From positions 360,616,257 through 360,680,256 of the forward strand of contig CM061142.1 in the NCBI GenBank assembly GCA_030789695.1: a stretch of DNA of 64,000 bases, read 5' to 3'. The notes under the pieces are model-generated. The model did no database searches. It was not told where the DNA came from and saw only the letters and a list, made by a program, of their open reading frames with translations. This document shows positions 11,681 to 22,150 of this stretch, piece by piece. Every line of letters begins with the position of its first letter. Position 1 is the stretch's first letter. Origin of the DNA: Scilla litardierei (taxonomy: Eukaryota; Streptophyta; Magnoliopsida; Asparagales; Asparagaceae). A program made the translations under genes and the position numbers.

Positions 11681-12943
11681 AACATCACCGGCAATCCGGC
11701 AACCACCTCCGAACCCACCGCCCTATTGGCCCTAAAGGCCTCATTCCTCTCCCCTCCATCTCTCTCCTCTCACCACACTCGACCACTGCACATGGGCCGG
11801 CGTCTCATGTGATCGACAACCGCCACGTCACCTCCCTCTCCCTCCCCTCTCTCAACCTCACCGGCCCCCTCCCCCCTCCCATGTCTCCTCCCTCCGCCAC
11901 CTCCTCCATCTCGACCTCGCCGACAACCACTTCACCGGTCCCCTCCCCTCCTCCATCTCCCGCCTCTCCAACATCCGCTCGCCTCTCCTTCGGGCCCTCG
12001 ATCTCTACAACAACAACCTCACCAGCGTTCTCCCTGTCGAGGTCTCCGAGCTCACCAACCTCCACCACCTTCACCGTTGCGGCAACTTCTTCTCCGGCCA
12101 GTTCCCTCCCGAGTACGGACGATGGGGAGTTCATGGAATACCTCACCGTCTCCGGCAACGAGCTCGGCGGCAGGATCCCACCGGAGATCGGCAAGATCGG
12201 GCAACGAGCTTGCGTCTACTTTACCCCTTTCAGAACCAGCTGAATGGCTCCATCCCAAGTCAGCTGTCGGAGCTAAGGAATTTGACTAAGCTCGACTTAT
12301 CGATCAACTCCCTCACATGGCCTATCCCGGTTGGATTGCAATATTTGCCTGGGTTAATCCAGTTACATCTGTTTGATAACATGCTATCTGGTGTCATTCC
12401 GCAGAGACTTGGTGTTTATAGCCCTCTTTGGGTCGTGAATTTATTAGACAACAACCTGACAGGGCAAATACCTGCCCATCTTTGCCGCCGTTCTAATCTG
12501 ATTTTAATGAACATATGGTCCAACAAGCTGACATGAAATATACCGAGCGGGGTCACGAATTGCAAGTCACTAGTGCAGCTTCGCCTTGGTGGTAACAACT
12601 TCACAGGGAGCTTCCCTGCTGATCGATGGGACTGGAAAACTTGATCACTTCGATTGAGTTAGAGCAGAACATATTCAGCGGCCCTATTCCTCCAGAGATA
12701 GGAAACTGCAGTGCTTTGCAAAGACGTGTTATCGCCAACTACTTCACTTCTGAATTGCCTCGAGAGGTTGGGAATATGACACGATTGATCGTCTTCAACA
12801 TCTCATCAAATAGACTTGGGGGGCAGATACATCCCCATATTGTCAGTTGCCAGATGCTTCAACGACTTGATCTCAGCCAGAATCAATTTGTGGGCACTGT
12901 TCCTGTTGAACTTGGGACTCTCTTTCAACCTATAAAGAAGTGA
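11681..12943 (+). pseudogene. LRR receptor-like kinase ectodomain fragments (captured)
   Basis: The sequence starts with an LRRNT-type segment (TSEPTALLALKASF, about 11708), then LRRs similar to BAM/CLV1-type receptors (HVTSLSLPSLNLTGPLP at about 11824, then LDLADNHFTGPLPSS in a shifted frame). From about 12216 an LRR run of another type follows (NQLNGSIPSQLSELRNLTKL, then [29 protein letters not shown]), resembling class XI/XII kinases such as the At2g33170 group. Several frameshifts and a TGA at about 12535 interrupt it, and no transmembrane segment or kinase follows on this strand. The change of LRR type near 12.2 kb suggests two source genes or one degenerate gene with a deletion. Names come from motif recall, not alignment. 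Confidence 0.75.
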
Positions 12944-12989
12944 CAGTATATGTAATATTGGGTGCATAAAGCAGATTGTGTACAAAGTA

Positions 12990-13349
12990 CAAACAATACC
13001 ACGTGGAGTGACCTTTAATCTCGCGAGGCCGAAATCTCCGATCCTGCCGTCGAAATTGACATCCAGCAGCACGTTGCTGGCCTTGATGTCCCTGTGAACC
13101 ACAACATGCTCCCAGTCCTCGTGCGGGAAACTCCTTTGATGATCCGGAGCCTCTGAGCCCAACTGAGGGCGGGCCTCGTTCGGTCGTACTGGAATTTATC
13201 AAGGCTGTCGTTGGGCATGAAATCGTAGACCAGGAGAAGCTCCCCTTTCCGTCGGCAGTAGCCCAAGAGCTGGACCAGGTTCCGGTGGCGAAGCCGCCCC
13301 ATGCTCACGATCTCAGCCACGAACTCCCCAAAGACGCAGAATTCCACTT
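12990..13349 (-). pseudogene. L-type lectin receptor kinase, partial kinase domain (captured)
   Basis: On the minus strand the sequence reads [36 protein letters not shown] and [13 protein letters not shown]. After a frame change it reads [20 protein letters not shown] and DFGLARL. These are kinase subdomains III-VII, with the catalytic HRD and DFG motifs, and the wording is typical of L-type lectin receptor kinases. The segment joining KGV to HEDWEHVV has lost about ten codons, which causes the frameshift. It lies opposite in direction to the LRR fragment, so it was captured separately or inverted. Confidence 0.85.
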
Positions 13350-13426
13350 GGTTCCAGTAGCAGGGAGCGACAACTAATAATACAATTATGATTTCTTTAT
13401 CATTACGTAAAGTAGATTGTGTACAA

Positions 13427-13576
13427 GATATTTTTTACGTGCCGTCTCGTCGGTCATTTCACACTTCTGTGGTTGTGTCCGTGTCTGCACAATGCGTCTG
13501 AAGCGGGTCCCACATTCGTTTCACCATTTATTTCCGTGTCTGCACCGCACACGGTGCGGTACAGATAGCACGGCTC
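13427..13576 (-). repeat. Right terminal inverted repeat
   Basis: Reverse complement of the left arm, ending CGGCTC at 13576, followed by the TTATTTAT duplication. It carries the same internal palindrome (CTGCACCGCACACGGTGCGG on the plus strand). Confidence 0.85.
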
Positions 13577-13713
13577 TTATTTATTATTATTATTATTATT
13601 ATTATTTTCTTCGCTTGGCGACCATTGTCGATAGTGATTGAGACTGAAGGAGAGAAGTCTGATTTCAATTTGCATCTTCGACATCTTCGAGTATCATATC
13701 TTTTAGAGAATTG

Positions 13714-13868
13714 CTATCTGCACCTCAATCTTTGAGGTGCAGATAGGAGTGAGTGCAAAAATTCTCCTTTTTCGGCAAAGAATGGGTGATTGGACTTCCG
13801 GAAGTGAAGTCACAGCTTTTTTTTGTGTGGGAAAAAAGGACATGCACCTCAAATCTTTGAGGTGCATG
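13714..13868. mobile_element. Foldback MITE-like element with palindromic ends
   Basis: A perfect 14-bp-arm palindrome (CTATCTGCACCTCA and its complement, loop ATCTT, 13714-13746) and a 13-bp-arm palindrome (CATGCACCTCAAA, loop TC, 13841-13868) lie about 95 bp apart and share the core TGCACCTCAA. Each end folds on itself and the two ends also pair with each other. The layout and the start GCTATCTGCACC resemble the termini of the element at 11440-13576. Confidence 0.55.
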
Positions 13869-14373
13869 CAGCATCTCTCTATCTTTTATTTGTTTGGATG
13901 TGAACAAATGATTGGTCGGTGGTATTGTTTTGTTTTGAATTTGCTGATTCATTTCATTTCTTCCCAGTTTGTTGATTTATCTTATCAGTATTGATGATTG
14001 CAAATTTGGTGATTGTGTGTTCTGTGCGATCCATGGGATCCAAATTTGATAGCTGGGCTCAGTGTGGTAAATACAGTAGGCTGACGTCGATGCGGATGGG
14101 AACGGGGGGCCCCACCCTGCGGTCTTGTTTTCTCTCTCCTCTGCTCCGGAGTTTCGCCTTGATATCAGTGCCCATCTTGTGAGAAAGGGCCTATCTTTTG
14201 AGAAAGTTGTGAATAATGGCTAGGGGATAGAATCTTGATTGAGAAAAGTAGAAAGTGGATTCGAACGTTGTTTTGAAAAAGTTTTTTGTGTCACACACAA
14301 CTTTCTTATATCGGTTTTGTTGAGAATGTTATTTAGAAAGTTGGATGAAGAATGCTATATGAGGCCCACTAAT

Positions 14374-14530
14374 TATTAAACTAACTAATTAATTAACTAT
14401 TAAATAACACGATAACTAATTAATTACCTAAGTAATTAACAAATTAATTAGCTATTAACTAATTAACTAACTAATTAACCAATTAAATAACCATTAAATA
14501 ATTAACTAATTAATCTCATAATTAATTATA
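14374..14530. repeat. TAATTAAC-type AT-rich low-complexity block
   Basis: About 155 bp made almost only of ACTAATTAA/TAATTAAC variants. No coding potential. Confidence 0.8.
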
Positions 14531-14536
14531 AACGCC

Positions 14537-14578
14537 GGAACACTGTGCATTCCTCAATGCACCAATGCATAGTGTTCC
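14537..14578. repeat. Imperfect palindrome
   Basis: Arms GGAACACTGTGCATT and AATGCATAGTGTTCC (one mismatch) around a 12-bp loop. Possibly one end of another foldback element; no partner end is identified. Confidence 0.6.
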
Positions 14579-15597
14579 ACACGATTAAAAAAAATTTCAT
14601 CCGAATGTTGCGATTCGCTAAGAAGGGGGGGAGTGGGGCCCGACATTTCAGATTCTTGCTGCAATCCGCGTTTTTTGCGGAAATTTTGGATGCTGAAAGT
14701 ACTGTTGCCACGGCAAAACCAGTGCGAATTTTTTTCCACGATTTTTTTCCTTCACAAAACGAACGAACACGAGAAAGTGGGCTGAGAAAGTGAGGAATAA
14801 TGTGTAAATAGTACATAAACAATAAATATTTTACACTTCCTCCCCCGTTCTCAACAAACCGAACATGCCCTAAAATAGGGCTAACCTTTTCCGATTGCCG
14901 CTGCCCGCTTTCCCCCTGAGTTGCGCCGCGTGTCTCGTTAACAGCTTTCCATTTTTTCAGTACATTTTATTCACTATGATTTTGGCACCCGTCTGTTGTC
15001 GACGATAAGATGTTCATGCGGAAAACTGTACCGCTGACGCTGAACTCGTTTGTCCATCGTCGCAGTGTACGTGCTGCTATGCGAAACGGACGGCCGGATG
15101 GCGTCCAGTGGTGTTTGCACGCGGATATTTTCCCAGAAGGGTGACGTCTGTTTCTCTCACGTGCATACGCGTGAAAAACCGTGACGGTTCCTTGGGTACC
15201 CAGAAAGCGCGAGCAGCCCTCTCCCATGTCGGCACCATTTTCCTACCCACTGTTTTTGATATTTTTTTTGACAATTGCTAAATGCAACGCAATGAGGGTG
15301 ATGCACGGTAATTTCGTTGCTTTTTTCGGAAAAAATTTCAAGCCCACTGTCATATCTCAATCATCTGATTTAATTATTTTTCCAAAAATAACATCTGAAA
15401 AGACTCAGCACCGCATCGCATGCGTTGCAATTAGCAGAGGCCTTTTTTTTTCATATTATTTCTCAATACACACCTAGACTCTACGCAATAGGGTAAAAAG
15501 ATTCCCCTTCCGAATATGCTGCAGTAACTTGGATTTCATATTATTTCTGAAAAAAGGGGTTGAAAACAGCCCACAGATTGTTTTAAAAGGTATTTTT

Positions 15598-15709
15598 TGT
15601 TATAAACGGGCTTTTGGTGGGCCTACCTGTTAGTGTGTATCCACCCATTATGTAACCCTACCACTATAAATACAGGACTATGGATTCCATAGCCACCACG
15701 TTTACAACA
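15598..15709 (+). repeat. Copia 5' LTR
   Basis: 112 bp with TATA-like CACTATAAATACAGG at about 15662. It differs from the 3' LTR by five substitutions (about 4.5%). Confidence 0.95.
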
Positions 15710-15724
15710 CGTTATCAGCACGCT
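15710..15724 (+). promoter_or_regulatory. Putative primer binding site of the copia element
   Basis: CGTTATCAGCACGCT lies directly after the LTR. Its position is that of the tRNA primer site. It does not match the usual TGGTATCAGAGC initiator-Met site; TTATCAGCACG sites are common in some plant copia lineages. The primer tRNA is not decided. Confidence 0.5.
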
Positions 15725-16065
15725 CGAAGCTGAGCCGAACCCCTGCCGACGGACGGACGCGAAAGGGCTTCCTTCACCGAACGTCGCTAGATCCGGCGGG
15801 TAGGATCTAGAGGTAACTTTCTCCCTAGATCAGAATATTCCATATGCGCATATGTTGAGATCCAATTTCTTGGATCAATCGCTCATGATTCGATCGTTTT
15901 TATTGATAAAAATCAAACTTTTACAATAAAAAACGATTTTTGGAGATAAAAAAACACTTTTTTCGACTAAAAATTAGATTTTTATCCCCAAAAACCATGA
16001 AACCCTAAGGGATCTTCTCGCCGGAACGCGAATCCCCCCTAGATCTCGCGCCAAAACCCTCGCCC

Positions 16066-16335
16066 GCCGCCCGAAGCGGCGGCAAACCCCCCCTCCCGCC
16101 GCTGCGACGGCGGGCTCGACCCGCCGCCAGCAGCGGCGGGCGGCCCCGCCGCCGCAGCGGCGGGCCAAACCCGCCGCCTGCAACGGCGGGCGGCCTCGCC
16201 GCTGCCCGCGGCGGGCCAACCCGCCGCCTGCAGCGGCGGGCCTCCACCACCCCCCCCCCCCCCCCCCCCCCCCCGCCGCCGGCAGCGGCGGGCCCCGTCT
16301 CCGGCAGCGGCGGGCCCCCTGGCATCCGCTCGTTT
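16066..16335 (+). repeat. GC-rich hairpin array in copia leader
   Basis: About eight imperfect repeats, each pairing CCGCCGC with GCGGCGG around a short loop (for example CCGCCGCAGCGGCGG), lie in the untranslated leader between primer site and gag. A C homopolymer of about 28 bases interrupts them near 16250-16275. Surroundings are AT-rich. A role in RNA dimerisation, packaging or translation is possible but not shown. Confidence 0.8.
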
Positions 16336-17091
16336 CGGGCCCCACCCGGTGCGCGCCCATGTCCGGAAACCCTAGCCACCTGAAGCGGCAATCCGCGCGA
16401 CCAAAAACCTTAACTAGGGTTTGACCCCGAAAATTTTTCGATTTTCAAATCTTTTTCAGATTCAATTGCGATTTTTTCGTCAAAATCTGGACAAAATTAC
16501 ATGTGATTTTATTCATCGCTCTTTATTCGGATTATATGATTTTTCTAAACGTTTAAAAATTAAGAAGATCCTACGACCGCTCTGCCGTTAGTCAACTAAC
16601 CTAACAGTGTATGACGTTGCCTAGTGGTCCAATAATTTTTAAACGTAAGATTTCATTTTCCTTTATAAACTGCCTGTGATGATTAAATTGCCTGTAATGA
16701 ATAAACTGCCTGTGATGATTAAATGCCTGCTGCATTTTATCTGCCTGCGATGAATGTCAATATTTGCCGTGGTTTTGGATCGGCTAGGGATCACCATTTT
16801 ATTTTCCCGCATTTTCTTTTCTTTTGAGAGAAATATGTAATGAGGATAATTTTGTAACATTACAAGACCGGCGGACGCCTCAAAAAGATGAAGGACTATT
16901 CTAGAAGAATAGGGGCCCCACGGGGGTTCCCGAGTTGTACTTTCATTTCTTTTTGGGACTGTAATGGACTGTAATTAATATGGTGATTAGCCTATCCACG
17001 CAGCAAATATCTGTGTCTGATGTGCTTAATTATTTATTTTTCTACGAAAATATCTAATTATTGCCTATCTTTTTACATGCTAGAGTGATAA

Positions 17092-18051
17092 ATGGCCAAA
17101 ATTGCGAGCGTCGATTTCGACGTTTTGGATGCTTCAGGCAAGAACTACTTAAGCTGGCAGTTGGACATAAAATTCCATCTGCGAGCACAGGGATTGAGCC
17201 ACGCCATCGTTGTAGGCGATAAGGTTTCTGATATAGATAAAGCGAAAGCAATTATCTATATCAGACGCCATATCGATCGGACCCTGAAGGCCGAGTACCT
17301 CACGGTGGAAGACTCGTATGAGTTATGGACCGCCCTCGAGGATAGGTATAAACATCAAAGAGATATTATACTTCCTCGGGCGCGATATGAATGGGAAAAC
17401 CTCCGTCTCCAAGACTTCAAGTCTATTGCCGAGTACAACTCGGCACTCTTTAGCATCACCTCACGCCTGAAGTTGTGTGGTGAAAAGGTGACGGAGGAGA
17501 GCATGTTAGAGAAGACGTATACATCCTTCCACGAGAAGGATGTTATACTAATGCAACAGTATCGTGAACGCAAGTTCACGAAATACTCAGAGCTTCTCTC
17601 ATGCCTTCTGATGGCAGAGCAGAATCGTGACCTTCTTCTGGCCACCCATAACTCACGCCCTACCGGCACTGCTCCAGCGCCTGAAGCGCATCACAGCTCC
17701 TCCCAGAAGAAGAGGAGCAACTTCAAAGGCAAACCCCAGAAGGGCAAAGCAATGAAGAAGCAGGCTAGAGGACCCCCTCCCAGAAGCAACAATGAGGGGA
17801 GGAAGAAGAATAATGTGTGGAAAAGAAAGGACGACGGCCAGACATCTGCCCCCAGAAAGGACTAGGAAGATAAGTGCCACAGGTGTGGCATGACTGGACA
17901 CTGGTCCAGGAATTGTCGGACTCCACGCCACCTGCAGGACTTGTACAAAGCGAGCCAGAAGCAAGCTGAGACAAACCTGGTGGTTCAAGAAGACCTGGCA
18001 CCAATCAGGTTCATCGTTGAGGACTTCTCAAACGATGACCTGCTCGACTGA
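17092..18051 (+). pseudogene. Copia gag with zinc knuckle, one internal stop
   Basis: Starts ATGGCC at 17092. Residues 1-175 are the copia gag core (UBN2 type: YLSWQLDIKFHLRAQGL, LWTALEDRYKHQRDIIL, YNSALFSITSRLKLCGE), followed by a basic region. A TAG at 17863-17865 stops translation at 257 residues. In the same frame beyond it lies a CCHC knuckle (CHRCGMTGHWSRNC, from about 17875) and a tail ending at the TGA at 18049-18051, so the TAG is a later mutation of a gag of about 319 residues. The product would form the virus-like particle and bind the RNA. Pol lies in a different frame about 170 bp downstream. Confidence 0.9.
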
Positions 18052-18217
18052 GGACATTATCCATTCTCTATGCATTGTAGCTTTCATTTTTTAGAAACTA
18101 TTTATCTGCTTGTTTTTCCTTCTTTAGCATGTTGAAGTACTTTTCAGACATTAAATTGATTATCAGTAGTATAATTTCTGTGTGTGCCTTATACTGCGAA
18201 ATTTTCTTTTAAAATAG

Positions 18218-21200
18218 ATGAACTTTAAATGCCTAGTGGACAGTGCCTCTACGCACACGATCCTCCAAGACATCTGCTTTTTCCAAAGCATTAATAAATA
18301 CGATGGCACCGTAAATACAATTTCCGGTCCATCAGGAATCATTGAAGGATCAGGGGAAGCACAATTTCTACTCCCCAATAAAACAAAACTACTTATAAAA
18401 GATGCACTTCTCTCCCCTAGCTCGCAAAGAAACCTGTTAAGCTTTAAAGACATCCGCTTAAACGGATACCACCTTGAAACGGTGAGCAAACATAACAGAG
18501 AATACCTTGATGTAACGTCTCATATAAACGGTGCTAAAAACACCGTCGAGCGTCTTGAGGGACTCCCGTCGGGTCTCTACCACACAAGGATCAGAGCAAT
18601 GGAAACAAACACACTAGAGCACCAGAAGTGCCATAATCAACCAGAATTCAAACTCTGGCACGATAGACTAGGACACCCTGGGAGGAACATGATGCGTCGC
18701 ATCATATCCCAATCCCGTGGAATTGACCGGAAAAGCCTGACGCTACTTCGGAAGGGTGCAAATCCTTGTCCCCTTGTTACAAAGGGAAATTGATTACGAG
18801 ACCATCCACCCTGAAGGTGGACTCTGAGTCTCCAAGTTTCCTAGAGAGAATACATGGAGACATTTGCGGGCCTATTCACACCGCAAGTGGACCATTTCGG
18901 TACTACATGGTACTGATCGACGCATCTTCAAAATGGTCGTATGTGTGCCTCCTGTCCACCCGCAACGTAGCCTTTGCAAAGCTACTTGCACAGATTATAA
19001 AGTTGCGGGCACATTTCCCAGACAACCAGATCAATAAATTGCGTCTGGACAATGCTGGGGAATTCACATCACAAGTCTTCCTAGACTACTGCCAAGCAAC
19101 CGGCATAGAAGTTGAACATCATGTAGCTCATGTTCACACCCAGAACGGGTTAGCCGAATCTCTTATAAAGAGACTACAATGGATCGCTCGACCATTGTTG
19201 ATGCAATGCCAGTTGCCGGTAAGTGCATGGGGACATGCCATACTGCACGCTGCATCGCTGATAAGATTACGACCGGCAGGTAGTCAATCTTATTCTCCGA
19301 TGCAACTTGCATATGGGAACCCACCCGATATCTCTCACTTGAGGATATTCGGATGTGATGTCTATGTCCCCATAGCACCACCGCAGAGAACCAAGATGGG
19401 TCCTCAACGGCGCCTTGGTATCTATATTGGTTTCGACTCACCATCGATCATTAGATACCTCGAACCCCTTACAGGGGACGCCTTTAAAGCACGTCTAGCA
19501 GATTGTGAGTTTGATGAAAGCACTTTCCCGAAACTAGGCATTAACACACAGAAGCCAGAAGCTTCAAAGACCATTACATGGGACACAAAGACTCTATCCC
19601 ATTTTGATCCGCGTACAAACCAATGTGAAGAAGAGATCCTGAAGATCCTTCAAATCCAAAACACAGTTCACATTTTACCGGACAAATTCACTAACAACAA
19701 GAAGATTGTCAGATCACACGTCCCTGTTGCAAATACGCCAGCTAGGATTGACATACCCAAAGATGGATGCAATCCACCTGCAGCAGAAGCGGCCGTACCT
19801 CAACAAAAAAGAGGACGACCCCCAGGCTCCAAAGATAAGAACACTCAAAAGAGGAAAAGTCCTGGAGCAACAATAACGATACCACCACAGGATGCTGAGC
19901 TCAGCCCATCTACCTCTCCCCTCCTAACAACCCCTGAAGAGGAAAATATAGGAGAAATATCATTAAATTATGTACGTACTGGGGAGGTACTGGACAGAAA
20001 AAGCACAATCATCGATGATAACTTCGCGCTCATTATTGCCACTCACGTCACTGAATACGACGATGAAACCGATCCACGCTCTCTAGCAGAATGTAAACGC
20101 AGAGAGGATTGGCCAAAGTGGAACGAGTCAATAGGAGTAGAGCTGGACTCACTCTCGAAGCGCAAAGTTTTTGGACCTGTAGTCCTAACACCAAAGGGTG
20201 TTAAACCTGTGGGATACAAGTGGGTATTCGTAAGAAAAAGAAACGAGAAAAATGAGATCGTGCGTTACAAAGCGCGCCTTGTTGCACAAGGCTTTTCCCA
20301 ACGACCAGGAATAGACTATGACGATACCTATTCCCCGGTCATGGACGCGATCACTTTCCGTTTCATTATAGGCCTATCTACAAAGGAAGGTTTGGATATG
20401 TAGCTCATGGACGTTGTGACTGCATACCTATATGGAAATATAGATAATGACATCTATATGAAAATCTCAGACGGATACAAACTACCGACAAAAATGACAG
20501 AAAGACCTCGGGACGTCTACTCTGTCAAACTCCAGAGATCACTGTATGGTCTAAAACAGTCAGGTAGAATGTGGTACAACAGACTCAGTGAATTCCTAGT
20601 GCAACAAGGATTCACAACAAATGAAGTCTGCCCTTGCATCTTTATAAGAGCAAAGGGAACAGGATTCGTGATTATTGCCGTCTACGTAGACGACCTGAAC
20701 ATCATCGGATCTCCTGAAGAGATAGATGAGATCTCCAAAAGTCTCACACAGACTTTTGAGATGAAGGACCTCGGCAAAACGAAGTTCTGCCTAGGCCTAC
20801 AAATTGAACACTTAAGCGGAGGAATCCTGTTACACCAATCGACATACACAAAGAAAGTGCTGAAAAACTTTCTTATGGACAAATGTCATCCGCTTAGCAC
20901 ACCAATGGTCGTTCGATCATTGGAGGTTGACACAGACCCCTTCCGACCGCTGGAAGAGGGAGGAAACACTGGGTCCTGAAGTACCATACTTAAGCGCAAT
21001 TGGAGCACTCCTATACCTGGCAAACTGCACGCGTCCCGATATAGCGTTCGCAGTTAACTTACTAGCCAGATACAGTTCCACGCCCTCAAAGCGCCACTGG
21101 AACGGAGTTAAACAGCTTCTGCGCTACCTCCAAGGGTCTGTGGACATGGGACTATACTTCAAGAAAGGTGTATCCTCCGACTTGGTCGGTTATGCAGATG

Positions 21201-21685
21201 CAGGATACAGGTCCAACCCACATACCGCAAAGTCCCAGACCTGTTTTGTATTCACATACGGTGGGACGGCCATCTCATGGAGATCCATGAAGCAGACATC
21301 AACAGCAACCTCATCCAACCACTCCGAGCTCATTGCGATCCACGAAGCTAGCAGAGAATGCTTTTGGCTCCGATCAGTCATCAACCACATCCTCAAGACC
21401 ACCGGCCTGAAGACGGAAGATCTTGGACCTACCACCATGTATGAAGACAATGATGCATGCATCGCTCAACTACGGGGTGGCTACATCAAAGGTGACAGGA
21501 TGAAGCGCATATCCCCCAAGCTCTTCTGGACGCATGAACAGCAAGTGGACAACCAGATCGACATCCAGCAGATCCATTCTTGCGACAACCTGGCAGACAT
21601 GTTCACTAAAGCTTTGCCTCGCAGCACCTTTAGAAAACTTGTACTAGGAATTGGGATGAGACAGTTGAGAGGTTTACAAGCCTGA
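18218..21685 (+). pseudogene. Copia pol: protease, integrase, RT, RNase H (broken)
   Basis: The segment from ATG 18218 has the protease (VDSASTHTIL) and the GAG-pre-integrase motif (LWHDRLGHPG). It changes frame near 18770-18790 into the integrase (DxxG at GDICGPI, DNAGEFTS, NGLAESLIKR), then RT (VGYKWVFVRKRNEKNEIVRY, KARLVAQGF). A TAG at 20401-20403 replaces the Gln expected in DMQLMDVVTAYL. The catalytic YVDD at about 20679 is intact. A second frame change near 20950-20960 leads to the RNase H part (YADAGYRSN, SNHSELIAIHEA, DNLADMFTKAL), ending at the TGA at 21683-21685. All domains are present in copia order. Lesions are two frame changes and one stop. Confidence 0.92.
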
Positions 21686-21716
21686 AGCTTGTACTTATCA
21701 GTGGAAGTTAATGTTG

Positions 21717-21965
21717 TGATGTACTCTTTTTCCTTAGCTATTGGTTTTTCCCACTGGGTTTTCCATAGCCAAAGGTTTTAACGAGGCAGCCACATCAACT
21801 CTGGATCCGGAAGTATCCACCTCTGATGTTATCCATCGATCAGGGAAAGTTACAGAGACTTGTACTCTTTTCCCTTAGCCACTGGTTTTTCCCACTGGGT
21901 TTTCCTTGGCAAAGGTTTAATGAGGCAAGTACTCTTAAACTTAAGGATCCAGAAGTATCCATAGA
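21717..21965 (+). repeat. Two tandem repeats in copia 3' untranslated region
   Basis: Two units of about 140 bp start TGTACTCTTTTYCCTTAGC (about 21719 and 21860) and contain TTTTTCCCACTGGGTTTTCC and a GAGGCA block. The same pair exists in the older copy (about 8451-8705), so the duplication is ancestral to both. The CACTGGGTTTTCC block is common in plant copia 3' ends. Confidence 0.85.
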
Positions 21966-22038
21966 CACATGATCAGATAAGCTATATGAACCCTGAAGCG
22001 TTCATCACGGCTTACAACAATGGATGGATAAAGGGAAG

Positions 22039-22150
22039 TGTTATAAACGGGCTTTTGGTGGGCCTACCCGTTAGTGGGTATACACACATTATGTAACCCT
22101 ACCACTATAAATACAGGGCTATGGATTCCATAGCCACCACGTTTACAACA
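22039..22150 (+). repeat. Copia 3' LTR
   Basis: 112 bp, same ends as the 5' LTR, preceded by AAGGGAAG and followed by TTTTT (22151-22155), the target duplication. Confidence 0.95.

Larger units (their letters stand above)
11440..13576. mobile_element. Pack-type TIR transposon carrying receptor-kinase gene fragments
   Basis: Two inverted arms of about 150 bp (11440-11590 and 13427-13576), beginning GAGCCGTGCTATCTGCACC, flank 1.84 kb of cellular gene sequence. Directly outside lie TTATTTAT copies (11432-11439 and 13577-13584), an 8-bp target duplication, although the right one sits in a TTA microsatellite. No transposase is encoded. Long arms with an 8-9 bp duplication and captured genes fit a Pack-MULE best; a hAT-like origin is the alternative. 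Inside are BAM-like and class-XI-like LRR sequence on the plus strand and a lectin-receptor-kinase exon on the minus strand. Confidence 0.75.
13577..15597. other. Spacer with microsatellite, foldbacks and AT-rich block
   Basis: No gene is seen. It contains a TTA microsatellite (13577-13607), two palindromes (13714-13746 and 13841-13868), a TAATTAAC-rich block (14374-14530), a further palindrome (14537-14578) and a more GC-rich, non-repetitive stretch at 14900-15250 with no convincing reading frame. Confidence 0.6.
15598..22150 (+). mobile_element. Complete Ty1/copia retrotransposon with 112-bp LTRs
   Basis: LTRs at 15598-15709 and 22039-22150 are both 112 bp, start TGTTATAAAC, end GTTTACAACA and differ at 5 positions. 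TTTTT directly repeated at 15593-15597 and 22151-22155 is the target duplication. Inside are a putative primer site, a 1.4-kb leader with a GC-hairpin array, gag, then pol in the copia order protease, integrase, RT, RNase H. A 3' region with two tandem repeats and a purine tract (AAGGGAAG at 22031-22038) follows. At least three disabling changes in gag-pol are visible, so this copy is not autonomous now. Confidence 0.95.

Noticed and set aside
12806..12960. Continuation of the minus-strand kinase frame to 12806
   Set aside because: Kinase similarity ends after DFGLARL; the rest is antisense to the LRR fragment.
16005..16391. Minus-strand open frames rich in Gly/Arg/Pro in the copia leader
   Set aside because: They only translate the GC hairpin array and the C homopolymer; no domain is recognisable.
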